Below, in pieces: positions 1-5,096 of a DNA stretch of 9,080 nt. The stretch is from Nanobdellota archaeon (GTDB lineage: Archaea; Nanobdellota; Nanobdellia; Pacearchaeales; GW2011-AR1): contig JAHILJ010000009.1 of assembly GCA_018897135.1 (NCBI GenBank), positions 1 to 9,080 of the forward strand, given 5' to 3'. Position 1 is the stretch's first letter. Each line of letters starts with the position of its first letter. The notes beneath the pieces were generated by a model that searched no databases, had not been told where the DNA came from, and saw only the letters and a program-made list of their open reading frames with translations. The translations under genes and the position numbers were made by a program.

Positions 1-142
1 ATTTAAATTGACAATTTATCAAATTTTTAATCCCCTTAATTAATTTAGGATTTATTTCTTTTCCTAAATAGTGGTCAAACCAAGATTTATAATCCAAATA
101 ATCATTTTTGTCTGGATTTTTTATTTTTGTTTTCCCAAAACT
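1..142 (-). pseudogene. In-frame continuation of the metallophosphoesterase beyond the TAA (partial, runs off the window)
   Basis: After the TAA at 143-145 the same reading frame stays open for 47 codons to the window edge. It begins SFGKTKIKNPDKNDYLDYKS and continues with ordinary Lys/Asp/Leu-rich protein sequence. Metallophosphoesterases normally continue past GNWD in just this way, so this is most likely the C-terminal half of the same gene, separated by one nonsense codon. No start codon with a ribosome binding site is apparent here. Whether the stop is a real mutation, a base-calling error or is read through cannot be decided from the sequence. The 3' end lies outside the window. Confidence 0.6.
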
Positions 143-457
143 TTAGTCCCAATTTCCAGGAACAAAAAATATTGGTTTTCCAAAAGAATCTAAATATTTC
201 AAAATTTCATTTCCTTTTTTTAAAGAATGACCTTTCATTTTTTTAAATTCTTTTTTCCCAATCTTTTTAATAAGAAATTCTTCGTATGTTATTTCTTCTT
301 CAGAATTTTTTATATGCTTAAACCACTGACGAATATAAGGAGAAATTTCCCTGTCATCACAAACATCTCCAATTTGAACTATGCAATCAAAATCTTTAAA
401 TTGAATAACAGGCTTTCTTCCATGTAAATCCCCAACAGCCAATATTTTCATCTCCAT
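143..457 (-). CDS. Metallophosphoesterase (calcineurin-like), N-terminal part, ends at premature TAA
   Basis: This is the N-terminal half of a calcineurin-like metallophosphoesterase, a family of dinuclear-metal phosphatases, phosphodiesterases and nucleases. Visible metal-site motifs are GDLHG (residues 9-13, giving Asp10 and His12), GDVCDD (30-35) and GNWD (101-104). The last is the archaeal variant of GNHD/E. The protein stops directly after GNWD, so it lacks the later His motifs that complete the active site. The stop (TAA, 143-145) is in frame with a further open stretch to the window edge, so this is an interrupted gene rather than a naturally short one. The start is ATG 457, with a second ATG two codons in; a strong Shine-Dalgarno site lies upstream. 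It begins 25 bp after the AsnRS stop and is probably cotranscribed with AsnRS. The substrate cannot be told. The family call is firm; whether the gene is functional is unclear. Confidence 0.8.
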   Translation of the reverse strand: MEMKILAVGDLHGRKPVIQFKDFDCIVQIGDVCDDREISPYIRQWFKHIKNSEEEITYEEFLIKKIGKKEFKKMKGHSLKKGNEILKYLDSFGKPIFFVPGNWD

Positions 458-465
458 ACAAAGAA

Positions 466-475
466 CCCCTCCCTT
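466..475 (-). promoter_or_regulatory. Shine-Dalgarno site of the metallophosphoesterase gene
   Basis: The minus strand reads AAGGGAGGGG ending 8 nt before ATG 457. It matches the archaeal anti-SD (CCUCC) and supports translation of this gene as an internal cistron downstream of AsnRS. Confidence 0.6.
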
Positions 476-482
476 AAAACTC

Positions 483-1769
483 TTACGGACTAATCCGTGT
501 CGGCGTCCGAGGAAAAGGAATCGCGTCCCGAATTGTGTCTAATCCACAAACCCATGCAACAAATCTTTCAACACCTAATCCAAAACCAGCATGAGGAACA
601 GCACCATATCGTCGGGAATCCAAATACCAATTTGAAACACCTAAATCAATTTTTGCTTTTTTTAATCTTTCAACAATTTTATTTAAATTTGGCTCTCTCT
701 GTGAACCATCAACCATTTCCCCAACACCAGGTGCAAGTAAATTAAAATTTGTTCCTGTTCCAAGATTTTTCAAATCTTCACCATGATAAAACTTCAAAAG
801 TTCTAAAGGATAATTTGTAACAAAAACAAAATTATTCCCGTAATATTTTGCAAGCCCTCTTTCTTCTGCAGAACCAAAATCATCGCCATATTTTATTTTG
901 TGATTTTTTTTCTTAAGAGTTTCAATTGCTTCTTTGTAAGTTATTCTTTTGAAAGGTGTTTTAACTTTTTTCAAAAAGTCAATATCTGCTTCTAAAATTT
1001 CCAGTTCTTTTAAATTATCTTTTAAAACTTTTTTAATTGTATATTCAACGCATTCTTCAGCAACTTTCATATCCTCTTCCAAATTCATCCACGCACCTTC
1101 AACTTCAAAATGCCAGAACTCTGTCACATGCCAAGGTGTTTTTGATTTTTCAGCCCGAAAACTCGGCGCCATTGCATATGCTTTTTCAACAGCATTAATA
1201 ATATTCTCTGCATAAAACTGCCACGACTGAGTCAAGTAAGCTTTTTTTCCAAAATATTTTACTTCAAAAGTTTCAGAACCGCCCTCGCTTGTTGCATTGC
1301 TCAAGGAAGGTGCTTCAACTTCAACAAAACCTAATTTTCTTATGTATTCATGCAAAGCAAACATAATTGTGCTTCGAACTTTCAAGGCAGCTGTCATTTT
1401 TCGCGAACGCAACCATAAATGCCGTCGGTCACCTAAAAGTTCTTCATTAATATCTTTGTTAATTGGAAAATCTTCTGCAAAAGCAACAATATTTATTTTA
1501 GCTGCATCAATTTCAAACCCTGTTGGCGCACGCGAATCTTTTTTTATCACGCCTTCAATTTCGATAGAACTTTCCACAAGCAAACTATCAATTTCTTTCC
1601 ATTGCATTTCAAATTTTTCTCTTTTCAAAACACATTGAATAATATCAGAGCCATCTCGCAAAACAATAAACTTAAACTTGTTTGAACCTCGCTCACGATA
1701 AATCCATCCTCTCACAGCTACATTACCCTTTCCTTTTTTCATTGCTTCTGATATTGAAGTGAATTTCAT
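483..1769 (-). CDS. asnS: Asparaginyl-tRNA synthetase (AsnRS, class IIb)
   Basis: This enzyme activates Asn with ATP and attaches it to tRNA(Asn) in the cytoplasm. At 428 residues it is the usual archaeal size. An N-terminal OB-fold anticodon-binding domain (about 15-100; GWIYRERG, FIVLRDGS) is followed by the class II catalytic core. The core shows motif 1 around 133-165, motif 2 with FRAEKSKTPWHVTEFWHFE (204-222) and motif 3 with GLGVERFVAWVCGLDTIRD (397-415). It ends FPRTPTRISP. GDRRHLWLRS (113-122), TEFWH in motif 2 and DAIPFPRT mark AsnRS rather than AspRS. An oddity is QSWQFY (181-186), where relatives usually have a small residue in place of the Trp. The gene starts 11 bp after the HEPN stop and has its own TATA-like element, so it may be both cotranscribed and independently expressed. 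Direct Asn-tRNA synthesis means GatDE is needed here only for Gln-tRNA(Gln). Confidence 0.95.
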   Translation of the reverse strand: MKFTSISEAMKKGKGNVAVRGWIYRERGSNKFKFIVLRDGSDIIQCVLKREKFEMQWKEIDSLLVESSIEIEGVIKKDSRAPTGFEIDAAKINIVAFAEDFPINKDINEELLGDRRHLWLRSRKMTAALKVRSTIMFALHEYIRKLGFVEVEAPSLSNATSEGGSETFEVKYFGKKAYLTQSWQFYAENIINAVEKAYAMAPSFRAEKSKTPWHVTEFWHFEVEGAWMNLEEDMKVAEECVEYTIKKVLKDNLKELEILEADIDFLKKVKTPFKRITYKEAIETLKKKNHKIKYGDDFGSAEERGLAKYYGNNFVFVTNYPLELLKFYHGEDLKNLGTGTNFNLLAPGVGEMVDGSQREPNLNKIVERLKKAKIDLGVSNWYLDSRRYGAVPHAGFGLGVERFVAWVCGLDTIRDAIPFPRTPTRISP

Positions 1770-1780
1770 TTTATTAATTA

Positions 1781-2221
1781 TTATTTCAAGTTTAAAATTC
1801 TTTTTAATTTAAAAAAAAGATTTTTTGTAAAAACAATTACTTTTTCTGCATATTCTTTATCCAAAATTGTCCCATAGTACAACATCCCATTTCTAAAAAA
1901 TCTTATTTTATCTGCAAATTGTACATCTTCTTCATTAAATCCTAAAACTTTCATGTAAGAAATTTCTGCTTCATGAGCACCAAACCCAGAAGAAATATAT
2001 CCTTCAAGAAACATTTTTGCTCTTATTAATCCCATAAACATATCATAACTATTTTTTACAAAGTTGTTTGCGTTCTTTTCAGAAACCCCAATTTTATCAA
2101 ACATTTCTAAAAGAAAAGAATAATTTTGTTCTGCTTCCTTAATCAAAAAATCTGCTCTTGCTTTATTAGGATTTTGCTTTCTAACAATCTTTTGATTAAT
2201 AAAATATTGAAAATCTTTCAT
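1781..2221 (-). CDS. HEPN-domain protein, probable toxin/partner of the MNT protein
   Basis: This all-helical protein of 146 residues sits directly behind a minimal nucleotidyltransferase gene and overlaps it by ATGA, the standard layout of HEPN/MNT toxin-antitoxin pairs. The HEPN signature lies near the C terminus as FFRNGMLYYG (108-117). Arg110 and Asn111 are present, but the position of the usual His in RX4-6H is Tyr115, followed by Tyr116. In studied HEPN toxins the Arg/His pair carries out RNA cleavage, and the MNT antitoxin AMPylates a nearby Tyr. The Tyr pair could therefore be a modification site, while classical RNase activity is doubtful. An AGGGAG Shine-Dalgarno site 9 nt before the ATG supports coupled translation. 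The family rests on context, fold character and the RN motif; toxin function is inferred. Confidence 0.75.
   Translation of the reverse strand: MKDFQYFINQKIVRKQNPNKARADFLIKEAEQNYSFLLEMFDKIGVSEKNANNFVKNSYDMFMGLIRAKMFLEGYISSGFGAHEAEISYMKVLGFNEEDVQFADKIRFFRNGMLYYGTILDKEYAEKVIVFTKNLFFKLKRILNLK
1790..1797 (-). promoter_or_regulatory. TATA-like element upstream of AsnRS
   Basis: The minus strand reads TTTTAAAC, centred about 25 bp before ATG 1769, inside the last codons of the HEPN gene. This spacing matches an archaeal TATA box for a leaderless transcript. In such AT-rich DNA the match alone is weak evidence. Confidence 0.35.
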
Positions 2222-2766
2222 AGATTAATTCTCCCTAAAAGAACAATTCCATTAAAAATATTACTCTTTAAATTTTTGTGAATTTTTTCAAAACTTTCAT
2301 AAAAGTTAATTCTTATTTCTTTTTCAAAAACTTTTTCAAATTTCTCTATCTTAATTATTTTCTCTTTCCTTCCAACAATCGCAATATCAATGTCAGAATT
2401 GTAAACATCTTCTCCATAAGCATAACTCCCAAACAAAATAACCACGGCTCCTGCAAATTCTTTTTCAATAAAATCAACAAAACCAGATTCATAAAGTAAT
2501 TTCAAATTGTCGACTCTTTTCAATTGTTGAATCTTGAGATTATCTTCTTTTAATTGAATAGAAAGTCTTTTAGAATCATTATCTTTTTTAACTTGAATAA
2601 AATTATTTTTTTCCAAAAATGGCAAGGATTTAGAAACAGCTGTTTGAGAAACTTTTAAATTTTTTGCAATAGCTAAAGAATTCAATGATTTCCCTGTTTG
2701 AATAAAGAATAACCTTAAAATTCTCTGCTGAAGATTAGTTAACTTAAGTTCCAACATTCCAACCAT
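2218..2766 (-). CDS. HTH-fused minimal nucleotidyltransferase (MNT), probable antitoxin/AMPylator
   Basis: This 182-residue protein joins two parts. Residues 8-75 form a winged helix-turn-helix of MarR/ArsR type; SQTAVSKSLPFLEKNN (40-55) is the likely recognition helix. Residues 85-182 form a minimal nucleotidyltransferase domain, with the diagnostic GSYAYGEDVYNSDIDIAIVG (113-132) giving GS at 113-114 and the metal-binding Asp125 and Asp127. In HEPN/MNT systems the MNT protein neutralises its HEPN partner, in known cases by AMPylating a Tyr. The fused HTH suggests the protein also represses its own operon, and an inverted repeat directly abuts the start codon. The stop overlaps the HEPN start by ATGA. 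ATG 2766 is chosen because it sits 25 bp below the TATA element; ATG 2757 is an alternative. The domain calls are firm; antitoxin role and autoregulation are inferred. Confidence 0.88.
   Translation of the reverse strand: MVGMLELKLTNLQQRILRLFFIQTGKSLNSLAIAKNLKVSQTAVSKSLPFLEKNNFIQVKKDNDSKRLSIQLKEDNLKIQQLKRVDNLKLLYESGFVDFIEKEFAGAVVILFGSYAYGEDVYNSDIDIAIVGRKEKIIKIEKFEKVFEKEIRINFYESFEKIHKNLKSNIFNGIVLLGRINL
2231..2236 (-). promoter_or_regulatory. Shine-Dalgarno site of the HEPN gene
   Basis: The minus strand reads AGGGAG with 9 nt to ATG 2221. It lies within the end of the MNT gene and explains how the overlapping second cistron is translated. Confidence 0.5.
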
Positions 2767-2795
2767 AGTTTATACATATAAACTAAAGTTTATAA
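2767..2795 (-). promoter_or_regulatory. Promoter/operator of the MNT-HEPN operon with inverted repeat
   Basis: A perfect inverted repeat, AGTTTATA-CA-TATAAACT on the plus strand, fills 2767-2784 and touches the start codon. A third copy of the half-site, AGTTTATA, lies at 2787-2794. Read on the minus strand the third copy is TATAAACT, part of ATTTATAAACT, centred 25 bp before ATG 2766, which is the expected TATA position for a leaderless transcript. A repressor bound here would cover the TATA box and start site. The fused HTH of the first gene is the obvious candidate. Confidence 0.65.
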
Positions 2796-2804
2796 ATTTT
2801 TGGT

Positions 2805-3209
2805 TTAAGAAATATCTCCTTTTTCAATTAAAAATTTTATATTTGGTGCAACATTATAAGTTCCAGATTTAATTTCTATAATGTCCAACCACTTTACTTC
2901 TTTAATGGGCTCAATAGGTTTAATTTCTTTTGGATTTTTTAATTTTGCAAGATAATGAATAAGAACAATGCACATTTTTTCGCTTGTTTGTGGATTTTTC
3001 CAAAGAATCATAGGATGAAGTGGTTTTATTATTTCAACATCTCCATTAATTTCCTCTCTTGTTTCTCTTAAACAAGCTGTTTCTAAATCTTCAACATCTT
3101 CTTCAATTGTTCCTCCAGGAAGTTTATAAAAATTATCTTTATTGTCTTTGTTTACCAACAACTTTCCATCTTCAATAATCACAGGACCTGAAGCAATTAT
3201 GTATTTCAT
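2805..3209 (-). CDS. Nudix hydrolase
   Basis: Nudix enzymes hydrolyse nucleoside diphosphates linked to another moiety, for example oxidised nucleotides, ADP-ribose or dinucleoside polyphosphates. The 134-residue protein is a single Nudix domain. Its box runs from PGG (31-33) through E40 and the catalytic helix RETREE (48-53), with metal-binding Glu49, Glu52 and Glu53. Two deviations from GX5EX7REUXEEXGU are visible: one extra residue between the Gly pair and the first Glu, and Asn55 where Gly is usual. The ATG overlaps the AspRS stop (ATGA), and a perfect GGAGGT lies 7 nt upstream inside the AspRS C-terminal codons, so translation is coupled to AspRS. The link could mean removal of a by-product such as Ap4A made by synthetases, but that is speculation; the substrate is unknown. 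Confidence 0.88.
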   Translation of the reverse strand: MKYIIASGPVIIEDGKLLVNKDNKDNFYKLPGGTIEEDVEDLETACLRETREEINGDVEIIKPLHPMILWKNPQTSEKMCIVLIHYLAKLKNPKEIKPIEPIKEVKWLDIIEIKSGTYNVAPNIKFLIEKGDIS

Positions 3210-4480
3210 GGCGTCAACCTCCGTCTATCTCTCGGAAATAAAGTTGCTTCGCGAATATTGTCTAAACCACAAACAGCGTATGTCAATCTTTCAAGACCAA
3301 TACTCCAACCAGAATGCATTGGCGCACCATATCTAAAAGCATCAACATACCATTTAAATTCTTCTGGTTTAAGTTTTTTAGATTTCAATTGCTTAATCAA
3401 AATTTCAGGAACATGAACTCTCTGACCACCTGAAGAAATTTCAACTCCGCCATAAAGTGCATCAAAACCACCAGAAACACTCCCTTCTTTTGGCCAAATA
3501 TAAAACGGCTTTATTTCAACAGGCCATTCATATGTAAAAACAATTGAATTCGGAAAAAGCGCGCAAAGTTTTTTCTCAGCTTCTGGTTCAAAATCATCGC
3601 CAATCTTCAACTTAAAACCATGTTTATTCAAAACATCGATAGCTTCTGCATATGTCAAATATTTAGCAAAAGGAACTTTCAAATTCAATTTTAAAATTTC
3701 AATTTCTTTTTTACAGTTTTCCAAAATCTGTTTAACAATAAATTGAACAACTTGTTCTAAATATTTCATAATTTCTAAATCATTCACAAAAGCAACTTCA
3801 ATATCCATTTGCCGAATTTCATTTATATGTTTTGAAGTGTCGTGCTTTTCAGCCCGCCAAACCGTGCTTGTTGAAAAAACTTTTTCTAAAGAAATTGCCA
3901 TCAGCTGTTTGTACAATTGAGGCGACTGAGCAAGATAAGCTTTTTTATCAAAATAGTTTATTTCAAATAAATCTGTTCCCCCTTCTGTTGAACAACCAAT
4001 AATTCCAGGAGGTTGAATTTCCATAAACTTTTCTTTGTAAAAAAATTCCCGAAAAGAGTTTACAATTGTTGATTGAATTTTAAAAATTGCCTGAACTCTT
4101 GGTTTTCGCACATCTAACGAACGATAATCTAACCGCGTCGGCAATTCTGATTTCACGGTTTTTTCATTAACCTGAATTGGAAGTTTTTCAGCACGATTTA
4201 AAATTTCTAATTTCTCAACTTCAACTTCAATATCTTTTCTAACAAATTCTGCTTTAACATTTGCTTTCTTAACTTTACCTTCAATTTCAACAACAGATTC
4301 TAAACCTAAATTTGAAATCTGCCCAACAAGAATTTTATCTTTTACAACAGCTTGAACAAAACCAGAACAATCTCGCAAGATAAGAAACTTCAAATTTGAC
4401 AAACCCCGAACTTCATAAATCCAACCCTTTAACAAAACTTTCTCACCTTCTTTTATTTCTGAAATATATTTTCTTTGCAT
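3206..4480 (-). CDS. aspS: Aspartyl-tRNA synthetase (archaeal/eukaryotic-type AspRS, class IIb)
   Basis: This enzyme activates Asp and charges tRNA(Asp). At 424 residues it is the short archaeal form without the bacterial insertion domain. The N-terminal OB-fold (about 14-95; GWIYEVRGL, LILRDCSG) binds the anticodon. The core shows TEGGTDLF (165-172), AQSPQLYKQ (184-192), motif 2 WRAEKHDTSKHINE (208-221) and motif 3 GWSIGLERLTYAVCGL followed by NIRE, ending FPRDRRRLTP, the standard archaeal AspRS tail. At the two positions tied to tRNA(Asp)/tRNA(Asn) discrimination it has Tyr22 (Trp26 in the Thermococcus enzyme, His in the non-discriminating Methanothermobacter one) and Arg81 (Lys85 versus Pro). 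The intact AsnRS nearby makes a discriminating enzyme likely. A TATA element lies 25 bp upstream, and the next gene is a coupled Nudix hydrolase. Confidence 0.96.
   Translation of the reverse strand: MQRKYISEIKEGEKVLLKGWIYEVRGLSNLKFLILRDCSGFVQAVVKDKILVGQISNLGLESVVEIEGKVKKANVKAEFVRKDIEVEVEKLEILNRAEKLPIQVNEKTVKSELPTRLDYRSLDVRKPRVQAIFKIQSTIVNSFREFFYKEKFMEIQPPGIIGCSTEGGTDLFEINYFDKKAYLAQSPQLYKQLMAISLEKVFSTSTVWRAEKHDTSKHINEIRQMDIEVAFVNDLEIMKYLEQVVQFIVKQILENCKKEIEILKLNLKVPFAKYLTYAEAIDVLNKHGFKLKIGDDFEPEAEKKLCALFPNSIVFTYEWPVEIKPFYIWPKEGSVSGGFDALYGGVEISSGGQRVHVPEILIKQLKSKKLKPEEFKWYVDAFRYGAPMHSGWSIGLERLTYAVCGLDNIREATLFPRDRRRLTP
3217..3222 (-). promoter_or_regulatory. Shine-Dalgarno site of the Nudix gene embedded in the AspRS C-terminus
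   Basis: The minus strand reads CGG AGG TTG ACG CCA TGA, encoding the last AspRS residues RRLTP and the stop. The same bases give GGAGGT at 7 nt from the Nudix ATG. It is the clearest Shine-Dalgarno site in the window. Confidence 0.7.
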
Positions 4481-4500
4481 GAATAATTAAAAGAAATGGG

Positions 4501-4510
4501 ATTTAATAAG
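4501..4510 (-). promoter_or_regulatory. TATA element of the AspRS-Nudix operon
   Basis: The minus strand reads CTTATTAAAT, centred about 25 bp before ATG 4480 and preceded by A-rich BRE-like bases. It implies a leaderless AspRS mRNA; no Shine-Dalgarno site is present before this start, which agrees. Confidence 0.5.
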
Positions 4511-4544
4511 ATTTTGGGTTTGGGAAAAGTTCTGTATAGTTCAC

Positions 4545-4554
4545 GACATATGTC
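4545..4554. repeat. 10-bp perfect palindrome GACATATGTC upstream of AspRS
   Basis: The self-complementary decamer lies 65-74 bp before the AspRS start, next to a run of C. It could be a protein-binding site, but a palindrome this short can occur by chance, so little weight should be placed on it. Confidence 0.25.
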
Positions 4555-4601
4555 CCCCCTTATTTTACACTTAAATTTAGTTCACTTTGTTCACAATTAA
4601 T

Positions 4602-4633
4602 AAATTTTGCCAAACTTCGTCAAGCCAAAATTT
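4602..4633 (-). other. Possible hairpin in the gap below the frameshifted gene
   Basis: The arms AAATTTTG (4602-4609) and CAAAATTT (4626-4633) are perfect inverted repeats around a 16-nt loop, 31 nt past the stop of the frameshifted gene. It may be a 3'-end structure. The stem is AT-rich and weak, and the T-run expected of an archaeal terminator is not convincing. The rest of the 4481-4663 gap shows only the AspRS promoter and no RNA gene that I recognise. Confidence 0.25.
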
Positions 4634-4663
4634 TAAAGAAAATAGTTAAGATAATTTAGAATT

Positions 4664-4793
4664 TTACATATTAGCAAGTTTATCTACGGAAAAATCTGCC
4701 AAAGGCGATTTTGGAGTTATATTAATTTGAGCAACTTGTTGTGAACTAATTTTAGGTTTACCTTTAGGATATATGTCTGTGGATAACACACCT
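4664..4793 (-). pseudogene. Out-of-frame C-terminal extension of the unidentified gene
   Basis: In the +1 frame after the A5 run the sequence reads GVLSTDIYPKGKPK, then ISSQQVAQINITPK and ends ADFSVDKLANM before TAA 4664-4666. It has no plausible start of its own and joins smoothly to residue 80 of the upstream frame, so I read it as the missing C-terminus of that gene. The tail is Ser/Pro/Lys-rich and probably extended. Confidence 0.55.
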
Positions 4794-5033
4794 TTTTGGT
4801 TTATACTTGAAAACAACTTCTATAACTTCATAACTTGTTTGCTTAGAGCTTTCAAAAAACTTTGTAACCAAGCTTCCTAATTGGATTTTTGCTAGAGGGT
4901 CATCTAAAAATTCTTTTGACGCATAAATCAAATAGTCATTTTTCCTTCCAGAATGAACCATATCTGCAATCTCTTGTTCTAATTCTTTATTGTGTAAAAC
5001 AACCTTCACTTCTAAAAGATTTTCTTTTCCCAT
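4764..5033 (-). CDS. Unidentified small protein, reading frame cut short by a +1 frameshift
   Basis: I do not recognise this family. The uninterrupted frame gives 89 residues: a mixed, charged soluble sequence with no signal peptide or membrane segment. It starts MGKENLLEVKVVLHNKELEQ, followed by a likely helix around FLDDPLAKIQLGSLVTKFFE (42-61). The last nine residues (RCVIHRHIS) look out of frame. At the A5 run 4793-4797, codon AAA then AGG, skipping one A opens a 42-codon frame that gives a natural continuation YKPKG-VLSTDIYPKG and ends at a TAA at 4664-4666. The intended product is therefore probably 122 residues. A TATA box with BRE lies 25 bp before ATG 5033, so the gene has its own promoter between GatE and AspRS. 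The frameshift may be a mutation, a sequence error or programmed. Confidence 0.6.
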   Translation of the reverse strand: MGKENLLEVKVVLHNKELEQEIADMVHSGRKNDYLIYASKEFLDDPLAKIQLGSLVTKFFESSKQTSYEVIEVVFKYKPKRCVIHRHIS

Positions 5034-5053
5034 CTCTTTTCAACAATCCCCCC

Positions 5054-5068
5054 ATTTAAAAACCTTTC
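5054..5068 (-). promoter_or_regulatory. BRE/TATA promoter of the unidentified gene
   Basis: The minus strand reads GAAAGG (BRE-like) then TTTTTAAAT, centred 25 bp before ATG 5033. The GAAAGGTTT core is the same as in the Fic promoter. The position implies a leaderless transcript. Confidence 0.5.
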
Positions 5069-5096
5069 GTCATGTTACTTTTTAAGAATTAATACA

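Noticed and set aside
1..457. Reassigned TAA codon as the cause of the interrupted phosphoesterase
   Set aside because: AsnRS, HEPN, Fic and other complete genes in the window end at TAA at the expected place, so the code looks standard.
497..745. Plus-strand open frame opposite the AsnRS C-terminus
   Set aside because: Its composition (Gln/His/Leu-rich) is that of an antisense shadow; the minus strand encodes conserved AsnRS motif 3 here.
1297..1638. 113-codon plus-strand open frame
   Set aside because: It lies fully opposite the AsnRS N-terminal domain and has no promoter or recognisable domain.
4481..4663. tRNA or small RNA gene in the gap between AspRS and the frameshifted gene
   Set aside because: No tRNA-like T-loop (GGTTCRA) or cloverleaf and no convincing C/D-box pattern could be found by eye; only an AT-rich hairpin and a short palindrome.
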